NCBI RefSeq assembly: GCF_020741345.1
Contig: NZ_DYZD01000311.1
Coordinates: 1 to 35,795, forward strand
Source: Nocardiopsis listeri
GTDB taxonomy: Bacteria > Actinomycetota > Actinomycetes > Streptosporangiales > Streptosporangiaceae
Length of the DNA: 35,795 nt
Direction: 5' to 3'
The notes under the pieces were generated by a model. That model saw nothing but the letters and a program-made list of their open reading frames with translations. It searched no databases and was not told where the DNA came from. Both the position numbers and the translations under genes were made by a program. Positions 15,267 through 23,325 of the stretch are shown in pieces. Position 1 is the stretch's first letter. Every line of letters begins with the position of its first letter.

Positions 15267-15827
15267 TCAGCCCCGGGGCATCAGGACGAAGGTGAACCCG
15301 GCGATCGTCGAACGACGCAACGAGGCGTCGCACTTGACCCGAGACCGCACTTCGTTGCGGCTCAGCCCCAGCCCTTGGGCGATGAGCCGATCACGGCGCA
15401 CCGGCACCGGATCCTGAAAGCGGACCTGGATTCGGACCGGCCACGTTTCATCGAACCCGGCCTGTGGGACCTCCAACCGCCAGGCCCCCTTCCAGTCCAG
15501 GGCGAACCGGTGGCGCCGGGCCATGAACGGATCCAACAGCCAGGACGCCACCAGCGCCGGATCGTTGGCGAGGTAGCCGTCGAGCAGTGCCGGATCGAAG
15601 GACCCGACCGCCGCCCGCTCGTGCACGGTCAGCTTGCTCGTGTGATCACACGCAAGACAGCGGACCAACAGCCACACGTCCAGCAGCTTGCCATTGGCGT
15701 TGACACGGAACCTGCCCTGGCCGGTGGTGAACGACCCGGCCCGACAATCCGGACACCGCGTCGACAGCAGTGGCAACCGGGTACGACGAACCACCCAGGG
15801 CAGCACGATATGAGGTTGAGAAGACAC
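15267..15827 (-). CDS. DUF1062 domain protein with zinc-ribbon cysteines
   Basis: A 186-residue protein I recognise as DUF1062. It begins with PHIVLPWVVRRTRLP and has two CxxC pairs, CPDC and CLAC, that should bind one zinc in a ribbon. Next come KLTVHERAAVGSFDPALLDG and NDPALVASWLLDP, and a C-terminal part with GLGLSRNEVRSRV that may form a helix-turn-helix. No reaction is known for the family. The GTG at 15827 was chosen because family members start near this point; a longer frame begins at 15884 but lacks a ribosome site. A ten-base inverted repeat (15838-15847 with 15947-15956) brackets its upstream region. Confidence 0.75.
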   Translation of the reverse strand: MSSQPHIVLPWVVRRTRLPLLSTRCPDCRAGSFTTGQGRFRVNANGKLLDVWLLVRCLACDHTSKLTVHERAAVGSFDPALLDGYLANDPALVASWLLDPFMARRHRFALDWKGAWRLEVPQAGFDETWPVRIQVRFQDPVPVRRDRLIAQGLGLSRNEVRSRVKCDASLRRSTIAGFTFVLMPRG

Positions 15828-15837
15828 AGCACTCTCT

Positions 15838-15956
15838 AGACCTGACACGAGGCCGATTACGCGCGGCCTCGAACGCTGATTCACCGGGCGCGCGAGGGCG
15901 ACCCGGCAGAGCCGACGCCAGGGTCGGCTTCAAGACGAGCGAAAGATGTCAGGTCT
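15838..15956. repeat. Ten-base inverted repeat pair flanking about 99 bases
   Basis: AGACCTGACA at 15838-15847 is repeated inverted as TGTCAGGTCT at 15947-15956. The enclosed segment has no gene. It lies just upstream of the DUF1062 gene and could be a duplicated binding site or the ends of a small decayed element. Confidence 0.4.
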
Positions 15957-16017
15957 GAAGGGCAGGCGGGGTCACGTGGCGCCGTCTCCTCCGTTGTCCT
16001 CACGACGGTGGGTTTTC

Positions 16018-16056
16018 ACGAGCAACATACAAAGGCACACGAGCAACACACAAAGG
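16018..16056. repeat. Tandem 21-base repeat, two copies
   Basis: ACGAGCAACATACAAAGG (16018-16035) recurs as ACGAGCAACACACAAAGG (16039-16056), with one difference in 18 bases and a period of 21. The period is two helical turns, so a protein could bind both copies on one face. It stands out as AT-richer than its surroundings. Confidence 0.6.
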
Positions 16057-16076
16057 GTTTTTGCACCGAACGACCC

Positions 16077-16110
16077 GTGAGGGGCTCGACCGCGGGATCG
16101 AGCCCCTCAC
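16077..16110. terminator. Perfect 13-base hairpin
   Basis: GTGAGGGGCTCGA (16077-16089) pairs exactly with 16098-16110 around an eight-base loop. It may be an intrinsic terminator or an attenuator ahead of the decayed reading frame that follows. No T run follows on either strand. Confidence 0.5.
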
Positions 16111-16616
16111 GCTGTGGGAACACCTGACCGGAATCGGGGGTGCACGGACCTTCGCCCGGGGCCGTGACACCCGGCTGACGTATCTGTCCGCAGGGTCGGC
16201 GCGGCATCGTCCACCTGGGCGCACACCCTGACCACAGCGCCCACACCCGAACGCGCCGACGCCCTGCACACCGCGTTGCAGGCCCTGGGCCCGGCTTCCC
16301 ACGCCGTCCCCGAAGCCCTCGCCACCGTGCTCGACCTCGCACAGGTGCGGGGCCGGCCACCCTGGCCTACCTGCGCGAAGGCGACTTCCGGCCCGTTCCC
16401 GCGCCCACCGTCACACGGATACCCGCCCAAAACCCGGCCGTTGGGGCACTGTTGGGCCGGACCGGAGGAAACGGGGAGAGTGATCCGGCCGCCCTGTCCC
16501 ACCCCCTGTTCGTCCACCTGGAGCAGGGCCGAGCCCTAGCCGAAGGACGTGGCCCACCCGCCGGTGCTCACCGCCCCGACCACAGGGTCCGCGGTCCGGC
16601 CACACGGGCGGCCTGA
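16111..16616 (+). pseudogene. Probable decayed coding region of unknown function
   Basis: Coding-like codon use continues along this stretch but in different frames. One frame reads GARTFARGRDTRLTYLSAG near 16137-16195. A second carries ADALHTALQALGPASHAVPE and ATVLDLAQVRG up to about 16352. A third picks up at PATLAYLREGDFRPVPAP and runs to TGA at 16614-16616. The last switch falls at a GGGG run (about 16348-16353), so a one-base indel or a sequencing error could explain it. No start codon with a ribosome site is visible and I do not recognise the protein. It may have been a gene linked to the following minus-strand locus, but that is speculation. Confidence 0.35.
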
Positions 16617-16623
16617 GCCGCGT

Positions 16624-17118
16624 TCAGCCCTCGCGGCGCCGGGTCCCGTCGTTGTACCGGGTGCCGATGATGCCCCCCTGGGCCTGGGAACCGTGCACGT
16701 CGATGTGGTCTCCGTCGTACTTGTGCACGCCACCACGCACTTCCCGGGCCTGGATCACGAAGCCGCCACCGGAGATGTCACGGGCGGTGTTGATGATGGT
16801 GTCCCCACCCCGTTGGGGCGCCACCTCGTCCAGCAGGGCGCGCAGCTCGGTCGCGGCCCGGGGGTCCTCGCGCAACAGGCGACGCAGCCGGGTCTTCCAT
16901 TCCTGCTGCACGTCGTCCAGGAGCGTGGGGTCATCCTCCAGGTCCGCGCGGGAACGCTCCAGCTCGCCCAGGGCCTCCTGCCTCTTGGTCGCATCACCCT
17001 TGAACAGGCGGGTGACCCAGGCCTGCACCACCGTCCAGCCGCCCTTGACCATCTCCTGCGTCAGGACCTTGGCGCCCTCTTCGAACAACTCCACCGCGTC
17101 ATCCTCCACCGTTGTCAC
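16624..17118 (-). CDS. Small helical protein with glycine-rich C-terminal repeats, unknown function
   Basis: A 164-residue protein. The N-terminal part (about 1-100) is predicted helical, with KGGWTVVQAWVTRLFKG as an amphipathic or membrane-touching segment, then charged helices ending LREDPRAATELRALLDEV. The C-terminal part holds short glycine-rich repeats, TARDISGGGFVIQAREVRGG then DHIDVHGSQAQGGIIGT. From memory, such helical regions with QAxxV-GGV tails occur in actinobacterial proteins near STAND NTPase and conflict loci; I cannot confirm homology here. GTG at 17118 was chosen for its GAGGG site; a longer frame to 17319 exists. It is convergent with the decayed region. Confidence 0.7.
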   Translation of the reverse strand: MTTVEDDAVELFEEGAKVLTQEMVKGGWTVVQAWVTRLFKGDATKRQEALGELERSRADLEDDPTLLDDVQQEWKTRLRRLLREDPRAATELRALLDEVAPQRGGDTIINTARDISGGGFVIQAREVRGGVHKYDGDHIDVHGSQAQGGIIGTRYNDGTRRREG

Positions 17119-17360
17119 AAGGACCCTCACCGACCCGGAAAGCCCTACGGATAAGACACGGTAGCCCCTCGAGTGGTTCCGCACCGGGCGGGAAAAGGCA
17201 CGGCGCATGGGGAGAACCTCGCCCTGGTGCCGGGGCACGCCGACCACCACCCCGGGTACGGGTTCGCCCCGGCCTCCGGGTTCGGCGCGCGCCCCCTTCG
17301 AGGTGCCCGACGCGGCCATGGCGGCCCTGCCCCGGACGTCTTCGGCGTCTGATCCGCCAC

Positions 17361-17393
17361 GCGGCCCCGCCCCGAAAGAAGGGGCGGGGCCGC
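17361..17393 (-). terminator. Terminator downstream of the DUF2000 gene
   Basis: GCGGCCCCGCCCC (17361-17373) pairs exactly with GGGGCGGGGCCGC (17381-17393) around the loop GAAAGAA. It lies eight bases beyond the stop of the minus-strand DUF2000 gene. Confidence 0.75.
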
Positions 17394-17400
17394 CTTGGTC

Positions 17401-17811
17401 TCACCGGGCCAAAGAGAGCTTCCCGGTCAGCTTGTCGACGTCCTTCCTCGGCCCGAACACGGCCAGGCCCACATACTCCATGTCGTCCGGTTCGGTCACC
17501 GCCAACGCGTCCAGGTACTCCACGTGGGTGCGTGAGCGGCGTGCCACCTCGTTGAACCCCACCACGGTCGGGTCGCGTTCGTCGGCCAGCGCCTTGAACC
17601 GGCGCAGCTGCAAGCCACCGGCGACCAGGGTCGGGACAGGGTGCGGGTTGATACCGGCATGCACCTGGCCGCCCGCGTCCTTACCGTCAACGACCAGGGA
17701 GTTCTCCAGCCGTGCTCCCATCGCGAGTCCGAGTACCACCGCGGCGTTGGCGGCCACCGCCGGGTCCAGCCCCTCACGTAGCACGACGACCGGTTTCGTG
17801 GACAGACCCAT
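17401..17811 (-). CDS. DUF2000 family protein
   Basis: A 136-residue protein matching DUF2000: KPVVVLREGLDPAVAANAAV at the N-terminus, then LGLAMGARLEN, GKDAGGQVHAGINPHPVPTL and the C-terminal MEYVGLAVFGPRKDVDKLTG. The family fold resembles small peptidyl-tRNA hydrolase 2-like proteins, and no activity is established. ATG at 17811 has AGAGG five bases upstream. The gene diverges from the Lrp/AsnC regulator across 109 bases, so regulation by it is likely. Confidence 0.85.
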   Translation of the reverse strand: MGLSTKPVVVLREGLDPAVAANAAVVLGLAMGARLENSLVVDGKDAGGQVHAGINPHPVPTLVAGGLQLRRFKALADERDPTVVGFNEVARRSRTHVEYLDALAVTEPDDMEYVGLAVFGPRKDVDKLTGKLSLAR

Positions 17812-17920
17812 GGCACCTCTTCGTTCATACGTCGCGTGTACACCGGGAAAACCAGCCAGACGGGAGGGTCGATCGGGTTGCATCCGAACACTGTTCGCGA
17901 GGGTGGTCGAGGTTGCGATC

Positions 17921-18403
17921 ATGGACGAACCAGATTCGGCGATCGTCGCCGAACTCCAACAGGATGCACGGCGGACCAACCGTTGCCTGGCCCACAAACT
18001 CGGTGTGGCGCCCTCCACCGGTCTGGAGCGGGTGCGCCTGCTGCACCGGCGCGGGGTCATCCGCGGGTACCACGCCGATATCGACCCGGGTGCGCTCAAC
18101 CGCGAAGTGGAGGCGTTCGTTTCGGTGGAACTGCGCCCGCCCAGCCGACGCGCCATTGAGGGCTTCAAGTCCGCCATGTTCGCGCTGCCCGAGGTCCTGT
18201 CCGTGTACGTGGTCGCGGGGGAGCAGGACTTCCTGGTGCACGTGTCCGTTCCCGACCTGGACTCGTTGCACAGCCTCCTCATCGACCGCCTCACCGAACG
18301 ACGCGAAGTGGCCTCCTTCCGACGCCAGATCATCTACGACGGCGTGCGCAAGCAGGTGGCCGCGGCGTTGGGGAACCCGACTGAGGCCGATAACGTCGGA
18401 TAG
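17921..18403 (+). CDS. Lrp/AsnC family transcriptional regulator
   Basis: A 160-residue regulator of the feast/famine type. The helix-turn-helix lies at about residues 15-50 (CLAHKLGVAPSTGLERVRLL), followed by RRGVIRGYHADIDPGALN and the ligand-binding RAM domain (EAFVSVELRPPSRRAIEGFK; VLSVYVVAGEQDFLVHVSVP; LDSLHSLLIDRL). These proteins usually bind amino acids or related compounds as octamers. ATG at 17921 has GAGG about eight bases upstream. It diverges from the DUF2000 gene, the most likely target, and is followed closely by a small membrane protein gene. Confidence 0.92.
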   Translation: MDEPDSAIVAELQQDARRTNRCLAHKLGVAPSTGLERVRLLHRRGVIRGYHADIDPGALNREVEAFVSVELRPPSRRAIEGFKSAMFALPEVLSVYVVAGEQDFLVHVSVPDLDSLHSLLIDRLTERREVASFRRQIIYDGVRKQVAAALGNPTEADNVG

Positions 18404-18427
18404 GCGACACTGAGCGAAAGAGGGAAC

Positions 18428-18586
18428 ATGAGCAGCAAATACGGGCAGAGCACGGGTCTGATCCTGGGAGTGGCCCTGGGCCTGTCCTTCGGCCTGCTCT
18501 TCGACAACATGGCCCTGGGCATCGTCTTCGGTGTGGCGTTCGCGCTGTGCTTCGGCGCCTTCGGGTCCAAGAAGAACCAGGGCTGA
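18428..18586 (+). CDS. Small glycine-rich membrane protein
   Basis: A 52-residue peptide beginning MSSKYGQSTGLILGVALG and ending SKKNQG. It has two short hydrophobic segments (about 10-25 and 28-45) rich in Gly, Leu and Phe, with the repeated motif LGxxxGxxFG, suggesting a helical hairpin in the membrane. ATG at 18428 follows AGAGGG. It starts 24 bases after the Lrp gene stop and may be co-transcribed. Similar short proteins occur widely in Gram-positive genomes; function unknown. Confidence 0.75.
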   Translation: MSSKYGQSTGLILGVALGLSFGLLFDNMALGIVFGVAFALCFGAFGSKKNQG

Positions 18587-18610
18587 CCCCGGCCCCGGCC
18601 ACTCGTGCCC

Positions 18611-19600
18611 TCAGCCCACGAGCAGACTCTCCTCCACCAGCAATCGCTCGGCCACCCGCTTGTACATCAACGACCGGTTGACCGCCAACATCGCCGCGTT
18701 CTCCTGGTTGATGGTCACCGCCAGCGCCTGCACATGCGGAAACAGATCATGCACCCGCAACGCCTGGGTGGCCTTGACCCGACTGGCCAACTTCCGACGG
18801 CGATGGGCCGGCATCACCGCGGTGTCGTGCTGATCGGCCACCACCCCACCGGTGACCGTGCACACGGTGGCCGCCACCACCTGATCCGACATCCGATCCA
18901 GCGCCGCGCCCACCACCAGTCGTGAACCGTCCTCGGTGATCTTGCGCTCCCACTCGCGCACCTGCGCCGGCCCCCAGGGACGGGCCCTCATCTGCAGGGC
19001 CGCTCCCGGCGCGTCCAACAGGTGGCCCATCACCCGCCCGAACGAACGCACCAACCCGTCGGGGGCGGGCCCCTCCCAGTGGGTGAGCCGGTAACCGCGC
19101 GCCGGGGTGGCCGCCAACGACCAACAGCGCCGCAGCGTGGCCTCGTCCAGGTACTGCTTTTGCAACTCCAATCGCAACAGGGTGCGCAGGTAGGGGCTGG
19201 CCCGGGCGAAGGGCTCACCCGGCTCACCGGCGAGCACGGTGCTCTGGATCCGCTCCATGCCCAGCGCCCGAGCCCGCTCGACCACCGTCTCGCGCAGCTC
19301 ACGCCCCATACCCTTACGGCGGGCCGCGGGGGCCACGAACAATCGTAGGAACCCGATCCGCTCATCATGGGGTTGTCGTCGCAGCTCGGCCACCCCCAGC
19401 ACCGGTTCCGCCGCCGACAGGCGCGCCGCCCACCTCCATCCCTGACCGGCCCGCCGCGAGCGCAACCGCACCGCCAGGTCCTCGGCCCGAGGCGCCCCGC
19501 CCGACAGCTCACTCTGCCCGGCGGTGAGGATCGCCGTCCAGGCGGCAAGATCGGGGTGTGGGGCCGTGACGGGATCGAAGATTTCCACGAGTGGACTCAC
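18611..19600 (-). CDS. GNAT family N-acetyltransferase, two GNAT-like domains
   Basis: A 329-residue protein. The N-terminal GNAT domain (about 5-155) has the acetyl-CoA loop VAPAARRKGMGREL (89-102). The C-terminal half (about 160-329) is a second, weaker GNAT domain with MPAHRRRKLASRVKATQALR and, near the end, INQENAAMLAVNRSLMYKRV, the asparagine-rich motif that closes such folds. The two-domain layout recalls mycothiol synthase (MshD) and related acyltransferases, but substrate is unknown. The start is GTG at 19600; another GTG lies four codons downstream. It is convergent with the small membrane protein gene. Confidence 0.88.
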   Translation of the reverse strand: MSPLVEIFDPVTAPHPDLAAWTAILTAGQSELSGGAPRAEDLAVRLRSRRAGQGWRWAARLSAAEPVLGVAELRRQPHDERIGFLRLFVAPAARRKGMGRELRETVVERARALGMERIQSTVLAGEPGEPFARASPYLRTLLRLELQKQYLDEATLRRCWSLAATPARGYRLTHWEGPAPDGLVRSFGRVMGHLLDAPGAALQMRARPWGPAQVREWERKITEDGSRLVVGAALDRMSDQVVAATVCTVTGGVVADQHDTAVMPAHRRRKLASRVKATQALRVHDLFPHVQALAVTINQENAAMLAVNRSLMYKRVAERLLVEESLLVG

Positions 19601-19718
19601 CCCGACACCGTTTCACAACCCCGCCCGCCCTGTCCCCTCCCTCCGCCGGGGCGTGCCGCCCCACCACCTGGACCACACGGGGGTTTCGGCCCGCCCTGGC
19701 GATGGTCGAAGTCCTCTC

Positions 19719-20213
19719 TCAGTGCAGGGAGAGCCCCACCACGCAGCACACCAGAGCGGCCACCCCCATCAGGGCGCGCACATGGTTCCACCGCACCCAC
19801 ACCGATTCGAAGGCGGCCCGCGCCGCCGCCATGTCCGCCGCCTCGGAGGTGGCCCTCACCGCGTCCAAGGCGTTGTTGCGCGGAACGTTCACCGTGAAGG
19901 TGATGGCCACCGTCACCACCAACGCCACCAGTCCCACCCCCGTCCAGACCGCCGAGGGGTGCGCGCCGGCCGCGAGGAAAAGCGCCGCCGACCCCAGTAC
20001 CGCCACCGGCGCACCCACGAACACCAGCGCGAACAGCGGGTTGAGGATGGCGGAGTTGATGCGCTGCATCGACTCCACCATCGCCCGGTCCTCCACCCTC
20101 GCCAGCCCGGGCATCACCGCCATCGAAAAACTCAGGAACAACCCCGCGAACAGGCCCGTCAACACCACCGCCAGCACCGGAACGAACCCGAACACCACCT
20201 GTGTCACATCCAC
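19719..20213 (-). CDS. DUF1772 membrane protein (anthrone oxygenase-like)
   Basis: A 164-residue membrane protein with four helices: FGFVPVLAVVLTGLFAGLFL, ILNPLFALVFVGAPVAVLGS, WTGVGLVALVVTVAITF and VRALMGVAALVCCVVGLSL. The NVPRNNALD motif between helices three and four is diagnostic of DUF1772. Some members act as anthrone oxygenases in polyketide pathways, but no such pathway is near, so I keep the family name only. GTG at 20213 has AGGGAGAG seven bases upstream. Confidence 0.85.
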   Translation of the reverse strand: MDVTQVVFGFVPVLAVVLTGLFAGLFLSFSMAVMPGLARVEDRAMVESMQRINSAILNPLFALVFVGAPVAVLGSAALFLAAGAHPSAVWTGVGLVALVVTVAITFTVNVPRNNALDAVRATSEAADMAAARAAFESVWVRWNHVRALMGVAALVCCVVGLSLH

Positions 20214-20514
20214 ACGCCCACTCTCCCTCGCCGGGGCCGGCCCCACCCGGGGCGAACCACCCCACAACATCGAAGCACCTCCCCGTCCGGCGCGCTACGG
20301 CTCACCACCACCGTCCACCCCCGGGTTGCGGCCGAAGCCGGTCACCCTCCCCACCCGATACCGGGCCTTCGGTGTCGGCCCCGACCCACCACCGGCCGGG
20401 TCCGCCTTTCCCACCGACCGAACCAGAACCGCCTCCCAAGCGTCTGAGCAGCAAAGCGATCCAAAACCCCCGGCCCTCCCCAGTGGCCGAAGAACGCACA
20501 AGGAGCCCCCGCAC
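20214..20514. other. Intergenic region without a recognisable gene
   Basis: About 300 bases between divergent genes. It should hold the promoters of the DUF1772 gene and the OmpA-like lipoprotein. Apart from the AAGGAG ribosome site of the latter (20500-20505) I see no convincing promoter, operator or RNA structure. Confidence 0.5.
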
Positions 20515-22116
20515 ATGTCCCAACGAGCCCTCGGCGCGATCGGCGCGGCTCTGGCACTGAGCCTGGCCCTCAGCTCCTGTGGACTGGTCCGCGACCTCAC
20601 CGGCGGTGAGACCGAGCCCCCGACGGAGGAGAACTCCGAACAGGCACGGGAGAGCCCCGCAGCGGAGCTGCCCTACACCCGCCAGGGCCGCATGTTCGTC
20701 GAAGACGGCAACGACGTCGCCTTCGAGGTCGTCATCAACGCGCTCGAGTCCAACGGCGAGTACATGATGATCGACGTCACCCACAACATCCTCGAACCCC
20801 TGCCGGGCACCGTCACCAGCACCGTGGCCCCCATCCGCATGGTCGACCCGCTCTCCGGCGAGGTCCTGCGGGTGTTGAACAACGAAGAGCACGGCGAGAA
20901 CTACGGCACCTACTTCGTGGAGGGCGACCCCTTCCTGCCCACCCACGAGGGCCTGCCCCTACCCATGCGCCGCTACTTCCCCGCCCCCGGCGAGGACGTG
21001 GAGACCCTCACCTTCACCGGCTCCGGACTGGGTTACGTCCCCGGGGTCCCCGTCACCTACGTCGACGAGTTCACCGAGGCCCCCGAACCCAACGTCTACG
21101 ACCACATCGACCCCGACACCTGGGAACAGGGCGAGCTGCCCGACGAGATCTTCTACCCCGAGGACGTACCCGAACCGGGCCTGGACGTGGACCCCTACCG
21201 CCAGTCCATGGAGAGCTTCGTCGACAGCCCCATCGCCTCCACCACCCGCGCCGGTGACAAGGAGACCATCGCCCTGCACTCGGACAACATGTTCGAGGTC
21301 GACCAGGCCGACCCCACCGACGAGGCGGCCGAGACCATCCGCCAGACCGCGGCCTCCCTGCGCGAGAACCTGGCGGAGGGCACCGAGATCACCGTCATCG
21401 GCCACACCGACTCCACCGGCTCCGACGGCCACAACCAGACCCTGTCCGAGCAGCGGGCCGAGGCCGCCCGCGAACTCATCGAAGAGGAACTGGGGGAGGG
21501 CTTCACCTTCAGCACCGAAGGCCGCGGCGCCGACGAACTCCTCGCCGAGGAGGGCGAGGACGACGACGAGGAGGCCCGCGCCCGCAACCGCCGCGTGGAG
21601 TTCTTCTACGAGGTGCCCATGGACGCCACCGACAGCGAGGACACCGAGGGCCTGGACGCCGCCCAACGGCACGTGGCCGACCCGGCCCCGTACTTCGATG
21701 AGATGGACGTGCACACCACCGTCTCCCACAACGACATCGACCTGAACGTCTACCCGCTGGTGCGCGACGGCGCCTACCTGTTCCAGGTGGTGGGGTTCCA
21801 AAACTCCACCCTGAGCGACCTGGAAGCGGACCTGGACGGGGACGAGGCACGCCTGCCGGGCAGCCCCGCCCAGTACGCCGAGGGCACCATGGGCGGTTTC
21901 CGTCTGGAGGAGACCGACTCCGGGTTGATCCGCTACGTGATCCGCATCAGCACCGACGAGGACGAGTACGAGGACTTCGCCGACGAGATCCACACCCTCA
22001 GCCCCGGCGAGGAGTACCTGGCCCTGGCGGTCTTTCCCGCCCCCTCCGCCGAGGTCACCGAAATGACCCTGTACGCGGGCGCCTTCGGTGAGGTCCCCCG
22101 GATCCCGATCCAGTAG
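20515..22116 (+). CDS. OmpA-like domain lipoprotein
   Basis: A 533-residue lipoprotein. The signal (1-21) ends in the lipobox LSSC with C22. An acidic linker follows, then an N-terminal domain of about 200 residues of unknown fold (YTRQGRMFVEDGNDVAFEVV and on). The OmpA peptidoglycan-binding domain spans about 245-362: ITVIGHTDSTGSDGHNQTLS, EQRAEAARELIEEE, GRGADELLAEEG and ARNRRVEFFY, which contains the Asp and Arg that hold diaminopimelate. A C-terminal domain of about 160 residues follows. ATG at 20515 has AAGGAG nine bases upstream; upstream in-frame sequence to 19591 runs over a minus-strand gene. The domain suggests anchoring to the cell wall in an organism without an outer membrane. Partner unknown. 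Confidence 0.88.
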   Translation: MSQRALGAIGAALALSLALSSCGLVRDLTGGETEPPTEENSEQARESPAAELPYTRQGRMFVEDGNDVAFEVVINALESNGEYMMIDVTHNILEPLPGTVTSTVAPIRMVDPLSGEVLRVLNNEEHGENYGTYFVEGDPFLPTHEGLPLPMRRYFPAPGEDVETLTFTGSGLGYVPGVPVTYVDEFTEAPEPNVYDHIDPDTWEQGELPDEIFYPEDVPEPGLDVDPYRQSMESFVDSPIASTTRAGDKETIALHSDNMFEVDQADPTDEAAETIRQTAASLRENLAEGTEITVIGHTDSTGSDGHNQTLSEQRAEAARELIEEELGEGFTFSTEGRGADELLAEEGEDDDEEARARNRRVEFFYEVPMDATDSEDTEGLDAAQRHVADPAPYFDEMDVHTTVSHNDIDLNVYPLVRDGAYLFQVVGFQNSTLSDLEADLDGDEARLPGSPAQYAEGTMGGFRLEETDSGLIRYVIRISTDEDEYEDFADEIHTLSPGEEYLALAVFPAPSAEVTEMTLYAGAFGEVPRIPIQ

Positions 22117-22133
22117 GGACCCCCGACCACGAA

Positions 22134-22171
22134 CCGGTGCCCCGCCTTCCCGCACAGGGGCGGGGCACCGG
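22134..22171. terminator. Terminator between OmpA-like gene and convergent membrane protein gene
   Basis: CCGGTGCCCCGCC (22134-22146) pairs exactly with GGCGGGGCACCGG (22159-22171) around a 12-base loop. It can serve both converging transcripts. Confidence 0.75.
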
Positions 22172-22197
22172 CCCCTCAAGGAGGGGACCACCGCCCG

Positions 22198-23325
22198 TCA
22201 ACGCACCCCTTCCCCGGCCGGGTCGGCCACCGGCACCGGCCAGGCTTCCGGCAGCCCCCTCCCGCACACCCCGCACTCGACGCGTCGACGCACCGCGTAG
22301 GCGGCCGTGGCCACCCCCAGCGCCGCACCCCACAGGCCCATGGACACGAACACCACCGAGTGCACGTTCAACGCGGACCCGGGCAGGGTCACCACCTGTA
22401 GCAGGGCACCGCGCCCGATCGCCACCAGGGCGATGGCCACCACAGTGGCCGGCAACACCGCCAAGGGCACCGGAACCCGCCGACCGGCCAGACCCACCAT
22501 CCACCGGGGGAAGCGCACACCCCACCCCTGGACCAGGCCCAGCATGAGCACCGCCCCGACCACCCCGGCCGAGCCCAACCCCACCCCGACCAGGACGCTC
22601 TGGGGGTCGGACATGAGGGCCTGGGCGTCCTGCGGGCTCATCCCGACCACGACCCCGAACAGCCACGGCAGCCGCAACGCCGGATAGAGCAGGGCCGTCA
22701 CGCACGCCACCGCCACCGCGCCCCGGCCCACCCGCAGCGCCCGCGCCCTGGTCCTTCGTTCCACGTGCGTGTTCCAGCCATGGCCGCGCCCGCACCGAAC
22801 ACAGCGGGCGTTGACCGAACGCCGGTGTCGCAGAGCCAGGACCACCCAGATCCCCACACCCAGGACGAAGAAGAGCATGGTCAGGTGGACCGGGTCCAAG
22901 GTGAGGGTCAGCCAGGTCGCGGCCAGGCCCGGCACCACCCAACCCACCACCGGCATGATCATGCAATAGCCCAACCAGGCCAGCATCTGCCCGTCGACGA
23001 ACAGCGCCAGCGTCGTGGCGGCCATGCTCCAGGCGCCGACCTCCACCGGGCGACCCCAGCGGGAGTGCGGGGCCCACGTGGCCAGGGAGAGCAGCACTCC
23101 CACCACGGCCAGGGTCAGGGCGCACACCGTGGCAGCCAGGGGACCGGCCACCACGAACACCGACCCGAACCCCTTCTCGGTGGGCACGGTCAGCGGCAGC
23201 GCGCCACAGGCCCAGCCGATGCCCATTGCCGACAGGGCCGTGGACCAGGCCAGGGCCGCCCAGGACACCACCCGCCGGTGGGGCGCGAACGTCGCGATCT
23301 CGGGTGGATCGGTGGGAGAGGTCAT
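22198..23325 (-). CDS. Polytopic membrane protein with two cysteine pairs, unknown function
   Basis: A 375-residue membrane protein with about eight hydrophobic helices. A soluble loop after the fifth contains ARCVRCGRGHGW, and the C-terminus has ECGVCGRGLPEAW; the two CxxC pairs could bind one zinc or form disulfides, and both are followed by GRG. ATG at 23325 has GAGGAG seven bases upstream; a longer frame to 23508 crosses GC-rich non-coding-like sequence. I do not recognise the family. It converges on the OmpA-like gene. Confidence 0.75.
   Translation of the reverse strand: MTSPTDPPEIATFAPHRRVVSWAALAWSTALSAMGIGWACGALPLTVPTEKGFGSVFVVAGPLAATVCALTLAVVGVLLSLATWAPHSRWGRPVEVGAWSMAATTLALFVDGQMLAWLGYCMIMPVVGWVVPGLAATWLTLTLDPVHLTMLFFVLGVGIWVVLALRHRRSVNARCVRCGRGHGWNTHVERRTRARALRVGRGAVAVACVTALLYPALRLPWLFGVVVGMSPQDAQALMSDPQSVLVGVGLGSAGVVGAVLMLGLVQGWGVRFPRWMVGLAGRRVPVPLAVLPATVVAIALVAIGRGALLQVVTLPGSALNVHSVVFVSMGLWGAALGVATAAYAVRRRVECGVCGRGLPEAWPVPVADPAGEGVR

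Noticed and set aside
17173-17352. Plus-strand 59-codon frame with GTG start, ending just before the DUF2000 terminator
   Set aside because: It is His/Gly/Pro-rich, has no ribosome site and no recognisable motif; more likely the leader region of the minus-strand gene at 17118.
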